The notes under the pieces are model-generated. The model searched no databases. It was not told the origin of the DNA and worked only from the letters and a program-made list of their open reading frames with translations. Both the position numbers and the translations under genes were made by a program. Shown in pieces: positions 9,430-18,404 of a stretch of 64,000 bases of DNA (within the stretch, counting starts at the first letter, position 1; each line of letters begins with the position of its first letter). Location: the NCBI GenBank assembly GCA_039818285.1, contig JBCBUE010000001.1:1-64000 (forward strand). Reading direction: 5' to 3'. Source of the stretch: JBCBUE01 sp039818285 (GTDB lineage: Bacteria > Planctomycetota > Phycisphaerae > Phycisphaerales > Phycisphaeraceae).

Positions 9430-11549
9430 CGCGAGACCTGCTGCACGTCGACGGGTTTGCTGTCGGCAGCGCCTCGCTGCGGGTTCGCGACGATCAGGGG
9501 CGAGACGAACGTCGCCCAGTCGTGATTGTTGTTCTTCTTGGGGTCCACCTTGAGCGTAATCTGCACGGTCCGCCCGGCGTACTGCGACAGACTCACTCGG
9601 TGATCCTGCAGTCGGCTGTTCATCGCTTCGCGACGAACGCGGGTCCTGCCATTGACCTCAACGCTGAAGATCACGCCGTCTCTGGTTTTGTCATGGACGT
9701 GCGTCTGAAAGACCAGGGCCAGGCCCTGCCGACGCGGCAGATCCAGGGTGTAGGTCACCGAAGCCACGCCCTCATCCGGCTGCGGCGGATGCACAAACAA
9801 CCCGCGGGCGATCCCGCCGTTGGCCAGCGGGATGATGCGGTCGCTGATCTTCATCACGTTTTCGTGCTCGGCCTCGAGCGCCAGGTTGATCAGATTGAAC
9901 AAGACCTCCGAGTTGCCCGCGGCCGTCGGGGCGGTGTCGGAGACTTCGGGGAACGGACCGGTTTTGACCTTCGCGTCGCTCCAACTCTCGATCCCGAGGA
10001 TCGGGAAGGCGAACCGGGTCGCGTCGCTCCATCCGTCGGTGCCCGCGGCCTGGAAGACGTACCACGATTGCTTGCGGCGATCCGGCGTCTCGGCGGGTGC
10101 GGGCTCGGGCTTCTCGCTCCATAGGCCGAGCCGAAGCCCGAACTCGTGGCGGGTGTCGACGTGGCGGTGCAGGATGTAAGCCTCGACGTGCGGGACCTGA
10201 GCGATCCGCTCGTAAGACAACGCGTAAGCCGCCGCCTGGATCGCCTCGCCGTCGGAGCCTTCGGGCGTGTCGAGCCCCTGCTCGGAGAAGATGAGCCGTC
10301 TCGGCTGGCCTTCAACCAGCATGTGCGGCTTGTGGAGGAACGATGAAAGGACCTCGAAGTTCTTGTAGGTGATCCGCGGCGTGTCGTAGGCGAACCACGC
10401 GGTGCGGTCTTCCCAGAACCGGGGGTCTCGCAGGTTCTCGGGGTACGGGTGGTGAGCGACATTGAAATCGAAGTTGCCGTCCTGATTGGCCAGCTCGACG
10501 AGTCGCTCGAGGAAGGCTTTCCCCGCGACGTTGCGGCGGCTGTCCAGCGAGTTCGGCCGGGTCCAGCTGTGCGTCAGCGAGATGAACACGGGAAGCTCGG
10601 GGTGGACCTCGCGGACGGCAAGCCAAGCCAGGCGCATCTCATCGATGTACTGCGTCGCGATCGTCTCCATCGGCGCGGCCCCGAGGTTGTGCCACGTCCA
10701 GTGCGAGTCAACCTCGTTGCCGATGATCCAGCCACCGATGGTTCCGTGCTCGGCGGCGGGCTGGCTGTAGCGCTCGGCGAGGAATCCCAAGACGCCGCGG
10801 AAGTGGGCGATGCCCTCGGGCGTGGTGGTATTGAACGCGCACAGATTGAATGGCGCCCCTTCGACGTCGCTGGCTGGATGGCGCATCGGGTCGTCGAGCC
10901 CGGCTTCGTCGGGCACTCGATTCAAGAACACCGCCACCACGTTCACACCGAAGCGTGTCAGCTCACTGACCTTTCGATCCAGGTCGCGGATGGCACGTGG
11001 GTTGAACCGCAGCCGAACGCCATCGACCTCCCGGATGAACTCGGCCGGGGGGTCCGCCGCTTCGGGCCCGAGCAGCATTAATCGCTGGATGATGTTGATG
11101 TGCGTGTGGGCCGCTCCGAGCTCGGCGAGATCGGACAGATTCACCGGGCAGGACACGCCCTTGACTTCAATAGGCCAATCCATCGCGTGGCCGAAACTCG
11201 GCAGCTCGGACACATCGGTCACGAATCCCGTGCTGACGCCTTCTGCGGCCGTCCATCGGTAGCGGTGATACAGCGGGTCGCTTTCCTGGCCGGCGCGCTC
11301 GATCTGGATCCGATCGCCGCCAACCGCTCCGTCGTGGAGGAGGGCCCACTCGTCGGCCGCACGCTGATCGACCCGCTGCGCCTCGAGCTTGCCCGATGGC
11401 TCGGCGCCGGGCAGCGTGATGACCACGTGCTCGGGGGTCGCCGCCACGCCGAGCGGATCACCGCCCGCGGCGTAGGCCGGCACAGACGACATGAACAGGC
11501 ACCACACGAGCAACGGTGCCGATACGCCGCGGAACAGAAGTTGGGTCAA
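9426..11549 (-). CDS. Secreted DUF5722 putative glycosidase, long form
   Basis: A 707-residue exported protein with an N-terminal signal peptide ending near VPAYA. It belongs to the DUF5722 group. The body looks like a TIM barrel of glycosidase type: a strand-end E279 in IIGNEVDSHW and E423 in LIFSEQGL stand where clan GH-A enzymes keep acid/base and nucleophile. The last 150 or so residues form a beta-rich domain that its paralogue at 28295-29962 lacks. The start is TTG with GGAG six bases upstream. It is the second gene of an operon behind the GntR/LacI-type regulator and is coupled to the GPH transporter. No substrate is assigned; glycosidase activity is inference. Confidence 0.75.
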   Translation of the reverse strand: MTQLLFRGVSAPLLVWCLFMSSVPAYAAGGDPLGVAATPEHVVITLPGAEPSGKLEAQRVDQRAADEWALLHDGAVGGDRIQIERAGQESDPLYHRYRWTAAEGVSTGFVTDVSELPSFGHAMDWPIEVKGVSCPVNLSDLAELGAAHTHINIIQRLMLLGPEAADPPAEFIREVDGVRLRFNPRAIRDLDRKVSELTRFGVNVVAVFLNRVPDEAGLDDPMRHPASDVEGAPFNLCAFNTTTPEGIAHFRGVLGFLAERYSQPAAEHGTIGGWIIGNEVDSHWTWHNLGAAPMETIATQYIDEMRLAWLAVREVHPELPVFISLTHSWTRPNSLDSRRNVAGKAFLERLVELANQDGNFDFNVAHHPYPENLRDPRFWEDRTAWFAYDTPRITYKNFEVLSSFLHKPHMLVEGQPRRLIFSEQGLDTPEGSDGEAIQAAAYALSYERIAQVPHVEAYILHRHVDTRHEFGLRLGLWSEKPEPAPAETPDRRKQSWYVFQAAGTDGWSDATRFAFPILGIESWSDAKVKTGPFPEVSDTAPTAAGNSEVLFNLINLALEAEHENVMKISDRIIPLANGGIARGLFVHPPQPDEGVASVTYTLDLPRRQGLALVFQTHVHDKTRDGVIFSVEVNGRTRVRREAMNSRLQDHRVSLSQYAGRTVQITLKVDPKKNNNHDWATFVSPLIVANPQRGAADSKPVDVQQVSR

Positions 11550-11621
11550 GGAAAACTCCGATCGGTGCGTGTCTAGAAACCGAAGGCCATGGTGAAGAGC
11601 CCCCGGTGTGGGCGATCCGAG

Positions 11622-12734
11622 TCAGTCACGCGATGCAACGCTCTCTCGCTCCACCAGCTCGGGCCGGATCATGAGCATCTTCTCGGCGTCGGCCGCTTCG
11701 GAGGCCAACGGCGAATCGGTGCCCGCCTCAAGAAAGTCGATGGCTTGACGCAGGTGCCGCTCGAGCCCGACGTCGATGCCCGTGAGGGCGGGCACGGTCA
11801 GTGTGCCGCGAACCGTGGTCGCGTAGGCCATGAGCGAGACGTCACGCGGCACCGAAAGACCGGCGCGATGGAAGCCCGCGATCGCTCCGGTGGCGGCCTC
11901 TTCCGAGAGCGCGATAAAGGCCGTCGCTCTGCGGCGTTGGCGTTTGCAGTACGCCTGCACCGCGTGGCAGGCCGCCATCGCCGGGCCGCCCACGCCGATC
12001 TCGCCGAGGCGAATGACGTGCGCGTCGATCGACTCTCGACCGCGACTGTCTGCCGCCATCGCCCGACGCCAGAGACTGATCTGCAGCTCCAGCTGAACGT
12101 TGTCGTCCTCGTGGAGCGACGTGATCAGCCCGATCTGCGGATGCCCCTTCTCGTGCAGGTAGTCGCACGCGGCGCGAAGGCCCAGTTCGTCGTCCCCGAC
12201 GATCGAGGTCACGCCCATGTGATCGAGGCGACAGCCGAGCAGCACGACCCGCTCGGACGCCGCTCGCATCGCTTGGCCCAGCTCGTCACGGCCGGACACG
12301 CTCGCACCGATGACGATCGAGGCATCCGGCCCCCGCACCGCCTCGACCGCGGCGTGCTCTCCGCCCGGAAAGACGCGCACGACGCGCGGCTGGTAACCGG
12401 CCTCCGCGCAGACGCTCACGCCCTGCTCGATGAACGCGTCCGCGTGGGCCGACGCATGGCCGATACAGATGAGGTTGAGATGACGCACCCCGCCCTCGGC
12501 GCTGAGGCTCTCCCGGACGAAAATGCCCAGAGGCCGCCGCCGCTCCACCAAGCCGGCGCGGACCAGCGTCGCGGTCGCCTGGCGAACCGTCATGCGGTGC
12601 ACGCCATACTGTTCGGATAGCTCGCGCTCGGTCGGCAGGCGGTCGCCGGGGCGATACGCCCCCTCACGGATCGCGTCCATCAGTTCGGCGCTGATCCGCT
12701 TGTGCTTGACGGGCTTAGCGGCGGTTTGGGCCAT
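11622..12734 (-). CDS. GntR/LacI-type sugar-responsive regulator (AraR-like layout)
   Basis: A 370-residue repressor-like protein. Residues about 10-75 form a GntR winged helix (PGDRLPTERELSEQYGVHRM, TVRQATATLVRAGLVERR). The rest is a LacI-type periplasmic-binding fold that would sense a sugar. This hybrid layout is that of Bacillus AraR. It heads a minus-strand operon (regulator, DUF5722, GPH symporter, agarase-like) and is divergent from the GH78 rhamnosidase. A perfect inverted repeat, CTTGGActatTCCAAG, lies at 12793-12808 just downstream of a possible -10 box for this gene, suggesting autorepression. The ligand is unknown; rhamnose or arabinose are guesses from context. Confidence 0.85.
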   Translation of the reverse strand: MAQTAAKPVKHKRISAELMDAIREGAYRPGDRLPTERELSEQYGVHRMTVRQATATLVRAGLVERRRPLGIFVRESLSAEGGVRHLNLICIGHASAHADAFIEQGVSVCAEAGYQPRVVRVFPGGEHAAVEAVRGPDASIVIGASVSGRDELGQAMRAASERVVLLGCRLDHMGVTSIVGDDELGLRAACDYLHEKGHPQIGLITSLHEDDNVQLELQISLWRRAMAADSRGRESIDAHVIRLGEIGVGGPAMAACHAVQAYCKRQRRRATAFIALSEEAATGAIAGFHRAGLSVPRDVSLMAYATTVRGTLTVPALTGIDVGLERHLRQAIDFLEAGTDSPLASEAADAEKMLMIRPELVERESVASRD

Positions 12735-12792
12735 TGTGTGCGACGCTCCGGGGAAAGATTCGAATAGATCCGCCGATCAGCGGCTGAGAAAT

Positions 12793-12808
12793 CTTGGACT
12801 ATTCCAAG
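12793..12808. promoter_or_regulatory. Operator-like inverted repeat upstream of the GntR/LacI-type gene
   Basis: CTTGGA-CTAT-TCCAAG is a perfect 6-4-6 inverted repeat. It sits four bases downstream of a leftward TATTAT (12813-12818), where it could block transcription of the regulator. The core TTGGACTATTC occurs again, exactly, on the opposite strand at 18238-18248. Confidence 0.6.
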
Positions 12809-12841
12809 AAGCATAATAGACCCGGGAGACTTGTCAATGAT

Positions 12842-12879
12842 ATTCGATTTTTTGTCGTATTTTTCGACAAAATGCGAAT
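12842..12879. promoter_or_regulatory. Extended inverted repeat in the divergent region
   Basis: Perfect arms TTTTGTCG (12850-12857) and CGACAAAA (12865-12872) enclose a 7-base loop. Outer arms ATTCG (12842-12846) and CGAAT (12875-12879) continue the symmetry with a one-base offset. It lies between the regulator and the rhamnosidase and may be an operator or a transcript hairpin. Confidence 0.45.
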
Positions 12880-12944
12880 TTAATTGGTACAGTCCATCAC
12901 ACTGAAAGGGACACTGATCTCTTGAGCGACTCAGGCCCGGCAGC

Positions 12945-15900
12945 ATGACTCGTTCCCTACGCATCGGGCATATCGCCCCTGGATCGGAAATTCTTATGCC
13001 CGCTGAATGTTCGCTTACGCTCGAGCGGCTGTTGGTCAACGGCCTCGAGGCCGCCAGTGCTCTGGCGATCGACCCCGAACGGGTTGCCTTTTCCTGGTCC
13101 CTCCGAGCGACCGGCCAGATCGACGCCCGCTGCCGCCAACGGGCGTACCGCGTTCAGGTCGTGGCGACGCAACGCGACTTCGAAAACTCGGCCAAGCCAT
13201 CGGGCGTGTTGCTCTGGGACTCGGGTCGCGTGGAAACCGGTCAAGCCCGAAACGTTGCGTACGCTGGATCCAACCTCAGCGAGTGCCCCAAGGCGTGGTG
13301 GCGAGTGCGCGTTTGGGACGCCGATGACCGACCATCGTCGTGGTCCCCGCCGTCCTCTTTCGTGCCCGCTCTCGCGGACTTCGACGCTTGGCAAGCGTCT
13401 TGGATCGGCCCTGACATCAATCAGTTCGTCGATGAACCGCCTAGATTCGGCAACGCGATCCGCCCCGGCCTTGAGCTTGCGCGACGCGGCGGTCGGCTCG
13501 CGATGATCGGTACGTTTCATCTGCCACAAGGCTACCCCCGGTGCTTCGGGACGGCCTGGCTCGACGCATCGGATGGCATCGAGCTGCAGCTCAACGGCCG
13601 CGACTGCCCGATCGAGACCGGTGCGAGCCCCGACGAAGCCCCGCACGCGAAACTGCATTGGGACGCACTCCGTACCGGCGACAACGAGATCCGCCTGGTC
13701 GCAGACGCGAGCCGGCTCAATCGCGGCGTGGCCCTGGTCGCCCGAGTGCACGAGGCGGACTCCGGCTGGCACACCTGGACGACCGACGCCCAGTGGTCCG
13801 CCGAAGCCGCGTCTTCCGAAGCGGCGGAGGGCACAGCCCGATACCCCGCCGAGGTCTTCAGCCCGACCCAACTCCCGGAGATCGTCGACGACGCGCCACG
13901 ACGCGCCGTCGAACTCACCCGCACCTTCACCCTCGACGCGGTGCCCTCCACGGCCCGACTCCACGCCACCGGGCTGGGTGCGATGCACCTCCAGATCAAC
14001 GGAAAAGATGTCGGGCGCGACGTGCTCACGCCGGGCTGGACCGACTTCCGCCAGAGACTGCACTTCCACACCTACGACGTCACCGACCTGCTGAGGCCCG
14101 GCACCAACACCGTCACCGCGACGCTGGGCAACGGCTGGTGGACCAGCGGCATGGGCTGGGAAAGCCGAGCACGCTTCGCCGATCCCGACGAACCGCTGCG
14201 GCTGCTGTTCAAGCTCGACGCCATCGACGACACCGATCAGGCCACGCCATTGATCGCGTCGGACGACGATTGGGCGTGGCGGCCGTCGCGGATCACCCGC
14301 GACACGATTTACCACGGCCAGCACGAGGACCTCACCCTTGAGGACATCGGCCCGTGGCGCCGGGTTGCTCTGCTCGACCACCCGGCCGGCTGCCGCCTGC
14401 ACGCCGCGCCCGCCGGACCCATCCGCGTGATCGAGACGCTCGTCGCCGCCGAGGTCGACCCGACGCCCCACACGCCGAACGCCTGGCGATTCGACTTCGG
14501 GCAGAATCACGCCGGTCGCCCGCGCCTGCGCGGCACGTTCCCCGCCGGAACCCGGCTGAAGATCACGTTCGCCGAGGAACTGAACGAAGACGGCACCCTC
14601 TATCGCGAGAACTACCGCACCGCCGCGGCCACCGACGTCCTCACCGTCGGCGAAGACCCCGTGGATTGGTCGCCCGTGTTCACATACCGGGGATACCGTT
14701 TCGCCCAGCTCGAGTGGCTGGGCACCGCGATGCCCAACGGCTTCGCGCCCGACCCCGACACGCTCGTCTCCGAAGTGCTGCATAACCACACCGAGGACGC
14801 GACGCGCTTCACCAGCAGTCAACCGCTGTTCGATCGGATCGACCGCATCGTCCGCTGGGGGCTCAGGTCCAACCTGCACGCCGTGCCGACCGACTGCCCG
14901 CAACGCGACGAACGCCTCGGCTGGACCGGCGACGTCAACATGTTCGCCGCCACGTCCTGCTGGCTCCGCGATCTGCACGGCTTCTACACCAAGTGGCTCG
15001 ACGACCTGACCGATGCGCAACTCGAAGACGGCGGCGTCACCCACGTCGCGCCGTCGTGCGTCGTCGAGGGCGATTTCGTCCCCCACTTCGGCCCAGCCGC
15101 CCCCGTCTGGGGCGACGTCATCATCGGCCTGGCCGACGTTATGCACCGGTTCTACGACGACCCCGCGTTGCTCGAACGGCTTTACGAGCCGATGAAACGC
15201 TGGGTCGGCTGGTACCGCGATCAGGCAGACGCCGCCGGGCTGGCGAAGGTCGACGGCTTCGGCGACTGGGTACCTGTTGAAGAAACCCCGCCGGACTTCT
15301 GCGGCGCCGCCTTCTACGCCTTCGCCGCTCGCGTCACCGCGGACGTCGCCGACACGCTCGGCAAGCCCGACGAGTCGTCCGAGTTCCGCGCCGAGGCACG
15401 CCAAGCCGCCGAGGCGTTCCACGCCCACTACTTCGACGAGGCCATCGGCGGCTACCGCCCCGACACGCAGACCGCGCACGCCCTGCCCCTCGGGCTGGAG
15501 ATCACGCCGCCGCCCAACCGGCAGAGGGTCGCGGACCGGCTCGCCAAGCGGCTGGCCGACGCCGACGGGCGACTCACAACCGGCTTCGTCGGGACCGCCT
15601 ATCTGCTGCCGACGCTCTCGCGATACGGACACCACGAGGCCGCCTATAGCGCGTTGCACACCACCGAGTACCCCTCGCTGGGCTACATGATCGATCACGG
15701 CGCAACGACAGTCTGGGAACGGTGGAACTCCGACAAGATGGGCCCGGATATGAACTCGCGCAACCACTTCTGCTTCGGGGCGATGGCCCAGTGGCTGTAC
15801 GAAGACTTTGCGGGCGTTCGGCCGGACCGCCAGGCGCCGGGGTTCCGTCGCGTCTACCTTCGGCCTCGGCCGGTCGCCGACGCGTCCATGGCGCAAGTCG

Positions 15901-16166
15901 AGTATGACACGCCACACGGCACGCTCGCCTCGCGGTGGTCCACCCAAGGCGAAGCGATGCGTTACCGCGTCACTCTGCCGCCCAACAGCGTCGCGACGCT
16001 CACGCTGCCCGCGCAGACCGACGCGATCGAAGGCAAGACGCAGCCGGGCGTCGAGCCCATCGATCCCGACGGCGGCCATGCCCGATTCGAACTGATGCCC
16101 GGCGAGTACGAATTCACCTGCCCGGTGCCCGCGGACACGACCACCCTGGCCCCCGCGATGGCCTGA
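12945..16166 (+). CDS. Alpha-L-rhamnosidase, GH78
   Basis: Removes terminal alpha-L-rhamnose from glycans. The family's catalytic block is clear: PTDCPQRDERLGWTGD, with E656 as probable general acid, followed by the (alpha/alpha)6-barrel segments GYMIDHGATTVWERWNSD and FGAMAQWLY. The N-terminal half holds the beta-sandwich domains usual in GH78, and a C-terminal beta domain follows the barrel. The length of 1073 residues is normal for large GH78 enzymes. No clear signal peptide is seen from either ATG 12945 or the alternative ATG 12996, so the enzyme may be cytoplasmic or periplasmic by another route. Sulfatase 16218-18152 follows after 51 bases, probably in one transcript. A long antisense frame across the gene is a GC-driven shadow. 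Confidence 0.9.
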   Translation: MTRSLRIGHIAPGSEILMPAECSLTLERLLVNGLEAASALAIDPERVAFSWSLRATGQIDARCRQRAYRVQVVATQRDFENSAKPSGVLLWDSGRVETGQARNVAYAGSNLSECPKAWWRVRVWDADDRPSSWSPPSSFVPALADFDAWQASWIGPDINQFVDEPPRFGNAIRPGLELARRGGRLAMIGTFHLPQGYPRCFGTAWLDASDGIELQLNGRDCPIETGASPDEAPHAKLHWDALRTGDNEIRLVADASRLNRGVALVARVHEADSGWHTWTTDAQWSAEAASSEAAEGTARYPAEVFSPTQLPEIVDDAPRRAVELTRTFTLDAVPSTARLHATGLGAMHLQINGKDVGRDVLTPGWTDFRQRLHFHTYDVTDLLRPGTNTVTATLGNGWWTSGMGWESRARFADPDEPLRLLFKLDAIDDTDQATPLIASDDDWAWRPSRITRDTIYHGQHEDLTLEDIGPWRRVALLDHPAGCRLHAAPAGPIRVIETLVAAEVDPTPHTPNAWRFDFGQNHAGRPRLRGTFPAGTRLKITFAEELNEDGTLYRENYRTAAATDVLTVGEDPVDWSPVFTYRGYRFAQLEWLGTAMPNGFAPDPDTLVSEVLHNHTEDATRFTSSQPLFDRIDRIVRWGLRSNLHAVPTDCPQRDERLGWTGDVNMFAATSCWLRDLHGFYTKWLDDLTDAQLEDGGVTHVAPSCVVEGDFVPHFGPAAPVWGDVIIGLADVMHRFYDDPALLERLYEPMKRWVGWYRDQADAAGLAKVDGFGDWVPVEETPPDFCGAAFYAFAARVTADVADTLGKPDESSEFRAEARQAAEAFHAHYFDEAIGGYRPDTQTAHALPLGLEITPPPNRQRVADRLAKRLADADGRLTTGFVGTAYLLPTLSRYGHHEAAYSALHTTEYPSLGYMIDHGATTVWERWNSDKMGPDMNSRNHFCFGAMAQWLYEDFAGVRPDRQAPGFRRVYLRPRPVADASMAQVEYDTPHGTLASRWSTQGEAMRYRVTLPPNSVATLTLPAQTDAIEGKTQPGVEPIDPDGGHARFELMPGEYEFTCPVPADTTTLAPAMA

Positions 16167-16217
16167 GCACGCCGACCTCCCCCTGCCCCTCCACCTCGAC
16201 TCAGCGGAACCTCAAGG

Positions 16218-18152
16218 ATGTTTCAGTACCCCGCATCGATTGCCGCCGTCGCTCGTATCGCCACCGCCTGCCTCGCCACGCTGCTCGCGGTCGCGAGCGT
16301 CTCGCCGGCATGCGCGGACGACCGGCCCGACATCGTCATCATCATGACCGACGATCTCGGCTACTCAGACCTTGGCGCCTATGGCGGCGAGATCGACACG
16401 CCCCACCTCGACCAACTCGCCGAAGACGGCGCGATGTTCACGCGGTTCCGCGTGGCGCCGATGTGCGTCGTCTCCCGCGTGGCGATGGTCGCCGGGCTGC
16501 CGATGCAAGGCGGCGGCGACGCCAGGTACTCCCGGACCGTCCCCCTGTTCTCCGTCCTCAAAGAGGCCGGCTACAACACGCTCATGACCGGCAAGTGGCA
16601 CGCCGGCCAGCCCGACCCGCGGTCGCCCGAGCTCTTCGACCGCTTCTTCGGCTTCTTGGGCGGCATGTCCGATTGCTACTCAGGCGGCCCCGACTGGTAC
16701 CTCAACGACAAGCCGTTCACCGACTTTGGCGGAGACTTCTACGCCACCAACGCCTTCACCGACTACGCCATCGAGTTTCTGCGCGAGCACGAAGACGACG
16801 GCCGACCCGACCTGCTCTTCCTCTCTTACAACGCGCCGCATCATCCCTGCCAGGCCCCTCAGCGGACCGTCTCGAAGTACGTCAATCGCTACCGCGCGGG
16901 CTACGACGCGATCCGCGAAGCCCGCCTGGACCGCCAGCGTGAGCTCGGCCTCATCGACGACTCGTTCGTCCCGGCGGATCACCACGCCGAGGTCCGACGC
17001 TGGAGTGAGTTGCCCACCGAACGCAAAAAAATCGAGGCCGACCGCATGGCCGCCTACGCCGCAATGGTGGACGAGGTCGATCAAAACATCGGCCGCCTGC
17101 TCGACTACCTCCGGGATTCCGGGCGGCTCGACAACACCATCCTCTTGTTTATCTCCGACAACGGCGGCGACTACTCCAACGGCAATCCGCGGACCGACGC
17201 ACGGCAGATCCCCTGGCAGGCGGGCGGCAACCCCTCGTCGAGCAACGGCTGGGCGTGGGTCAAGAACACGCCGTTCCGGTCGTTCAAGCACAGTTCGTAT
17301 GAGGGCGCGCTCGCGTCGCCGCTGATCATCCACTGGCCCGAGGCGCTCGCGCATCATCCCGCCGTCCGCGACGGTCTCATCGACGAGCCCACCCACATCA
17401 CCGACTTCTACCCGACGCTATTGGAGGTCGCGGGCGCTCAACGGCCGCGGCAGCACGGCGGGAAACAGCTGCTGCCCCTCTCGGGAGCCTCGCTCATGCC
17501 ACTGCTGCGTGACTCGGCGGACGAGCGCGAGAACAAGCCGGCCTTTTCGTGGTACCGCGAGTCCCGCGCCTGGATCGAAGACGAGTGGAAGGCGGTTCAG
17601 CTCTACGGAGGCCCCTGGCAGCTCTTCAACCTGCGCGAGGACCGCGGCGAGACGCGCGACCTTGCCGCCGACTATCCGGATCGGCTCGATGACGCCGTCG
17701 CCAAGTGGCACGCCCAAGCCGACCCGGGAACGGTCTACAGCCACCCCCCCGCCCAAGACGTCCAGCACGGCTGGGGCTGGCACCGCGTCGCCCGCATCAC
17801 CCAGGGCCAGCTTCGATCGCTCTGGCCGGCGAACGGCTCCACCAGCGCGCCCATCGCCACGCCCCTGACGCTTCGCTTCACGGCTCCGCTCGACTTCACC
17901 GGCTCGAAGGGGCGCACGCTCAGGGTCTACGCCGACAGGAACGAAGGCACACCGATCTACGAAATCGACGTTACGCCCAACCACCCCGCTCAGGGCCAGA
18001 CCGAGCTGGTCCTGCTCGACCTGCCCACCCTCCGGCCCGACACGGGTTACCACGTCGTCTGGGACCCGGGTTGGGCGAAAGTTGGCGGCAAGCCGCTGGG
18101 CCCGCTGAACAACGGTGCCTATTGGTGGCGATTCCGAACCGCCAAAGATTGA
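16218..18152 (+). CDS. Secreted sulfatase with non-canonical CVVSR active site
   Basis: An exported sulfatase of 644 residues; the signal peptide ends near SPACA. The metal-binding start PDIVIIMTDDLGYSDLGAYG and the later LLFISDNGGD are typical. The active-site signature reads C83-V-V-S-R, with valine where the formylglycine motif CxPxR has proline. The remaining signature (SRVAMVAG, then TGKWHAGQ) is intact, so the gene does not look decayed. The C-terminal ~110 residues form a beta domain of bacterial Ig type (TAPLDFTGSKGRTLRVYADR). It follows the rhamnosidase in the same direction. The sulfated substrate is unknown. Confidence 0.85.
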   Translation: MFQYPASIAAVARIATACLATLLAVASVSPACADDRPDIVIIMTDDLGYSDLGAYGGEIDTPHLDQLAEDGAMFTRFRVAPMCVVSRVAMVAGLPMQGGGDARYSRTVPLFSVLKEAGYNTLMTGKWHAGQPDPRSPELFDRFFGFLGGMSDCYSGGPDWYLNDKPFTDFGGDFYATNAFTDYAIEFLREHEDDGRPDLLFLSYNAPHHPCQAPQRTVSKYVNRYRAGYDAIREARLDRQRELGLIDDSFVPADHHAEVRRWSELPTERKKIEADRMAAYAAMVDEVDQNIGRLLDYLRDSGRLDNTILLFISDNGGDYSNGNPRTDARQIPWQAGGNPSSSNGWAWVKNTPFRSFKHSSYEGALASPLIIHWPEALAHHPAVRDGLIDEPTHITDFYPTLLEVAGAQRPRQHGGKQLLPLSGASLMPLLRDSADERENKPAFSWYRESRAWIEDEWKAVQLYGGPWQLFNLREDRGETRDLAADYPDRLDDAVAKWHAQADPGTVYSHPPAQDVQHGWGWHRVARITQGQLRSLWPANGSTSAPIATPLTLRFTAPLDFTGSKGRTLRVYADRNEGTPIYEIDVTPNHPAQGQTELVLLDLPTLRPDTGYHVVWDPGWAKVGGKPLGPLNNGAYWWRFRTAKD

Positions 18153-18237
18153 GCCGACGAAGCCAGGCGCCTGAACTCCCGGGCGGTCAACTTCATAGCA
18201 TTCGACAAACGACTCTTAACCGAGATCGAAGCCTAAA

Positions 18238-18368
18238 GAATAGTCCAATGGCTCCGCGCATCAGCAGAGGCCAACCCGAAGTCGACTAATTTTCGTTTGT
18301 TTTTCAGGCTTTCGGGCTATACTCCCAGGCTCGTGTATCGACAATGACTCTCTTACTCCAAGTCTTGG
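18238..18368. promoter_or_regulatory. Promoter and operator-like motifs before sulfatase 18405
   Basis: The 252-base gap between two sulfatases holds GAATAGTCCAA (18238-18248), the exact reverse complement of the core of the 12793 operator. It also holds a TATACT box at 18318-18323 with only a weak -35, and the small palindrome CCAAG-T-CTTGG at 18358-18368. ATGACTCTCTTACT (18344-18357) is nearly repeated at 36019-36032. Confidence 0.45.
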
Positions 18369-18404
18369 TATAGCCCATAGATTGGCTCGCATCGGAGACC
18401 TCGC

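Noticed and set aside
12848..12864. T-run as an intrinsic terminator
   Set aside because: The Ts lie inside the inverted repeat between divergent genes, so no transcript needs ending there.
12957..16079. Long minus-strand open frame (about 1040 codons) opposite the rhamnosidase gene
   Set aside because: Its composition is that of the mirrored reading of a GC-rich gene and no domain is recognisable, whereas the plus strand is a clear GH78 enzyme.
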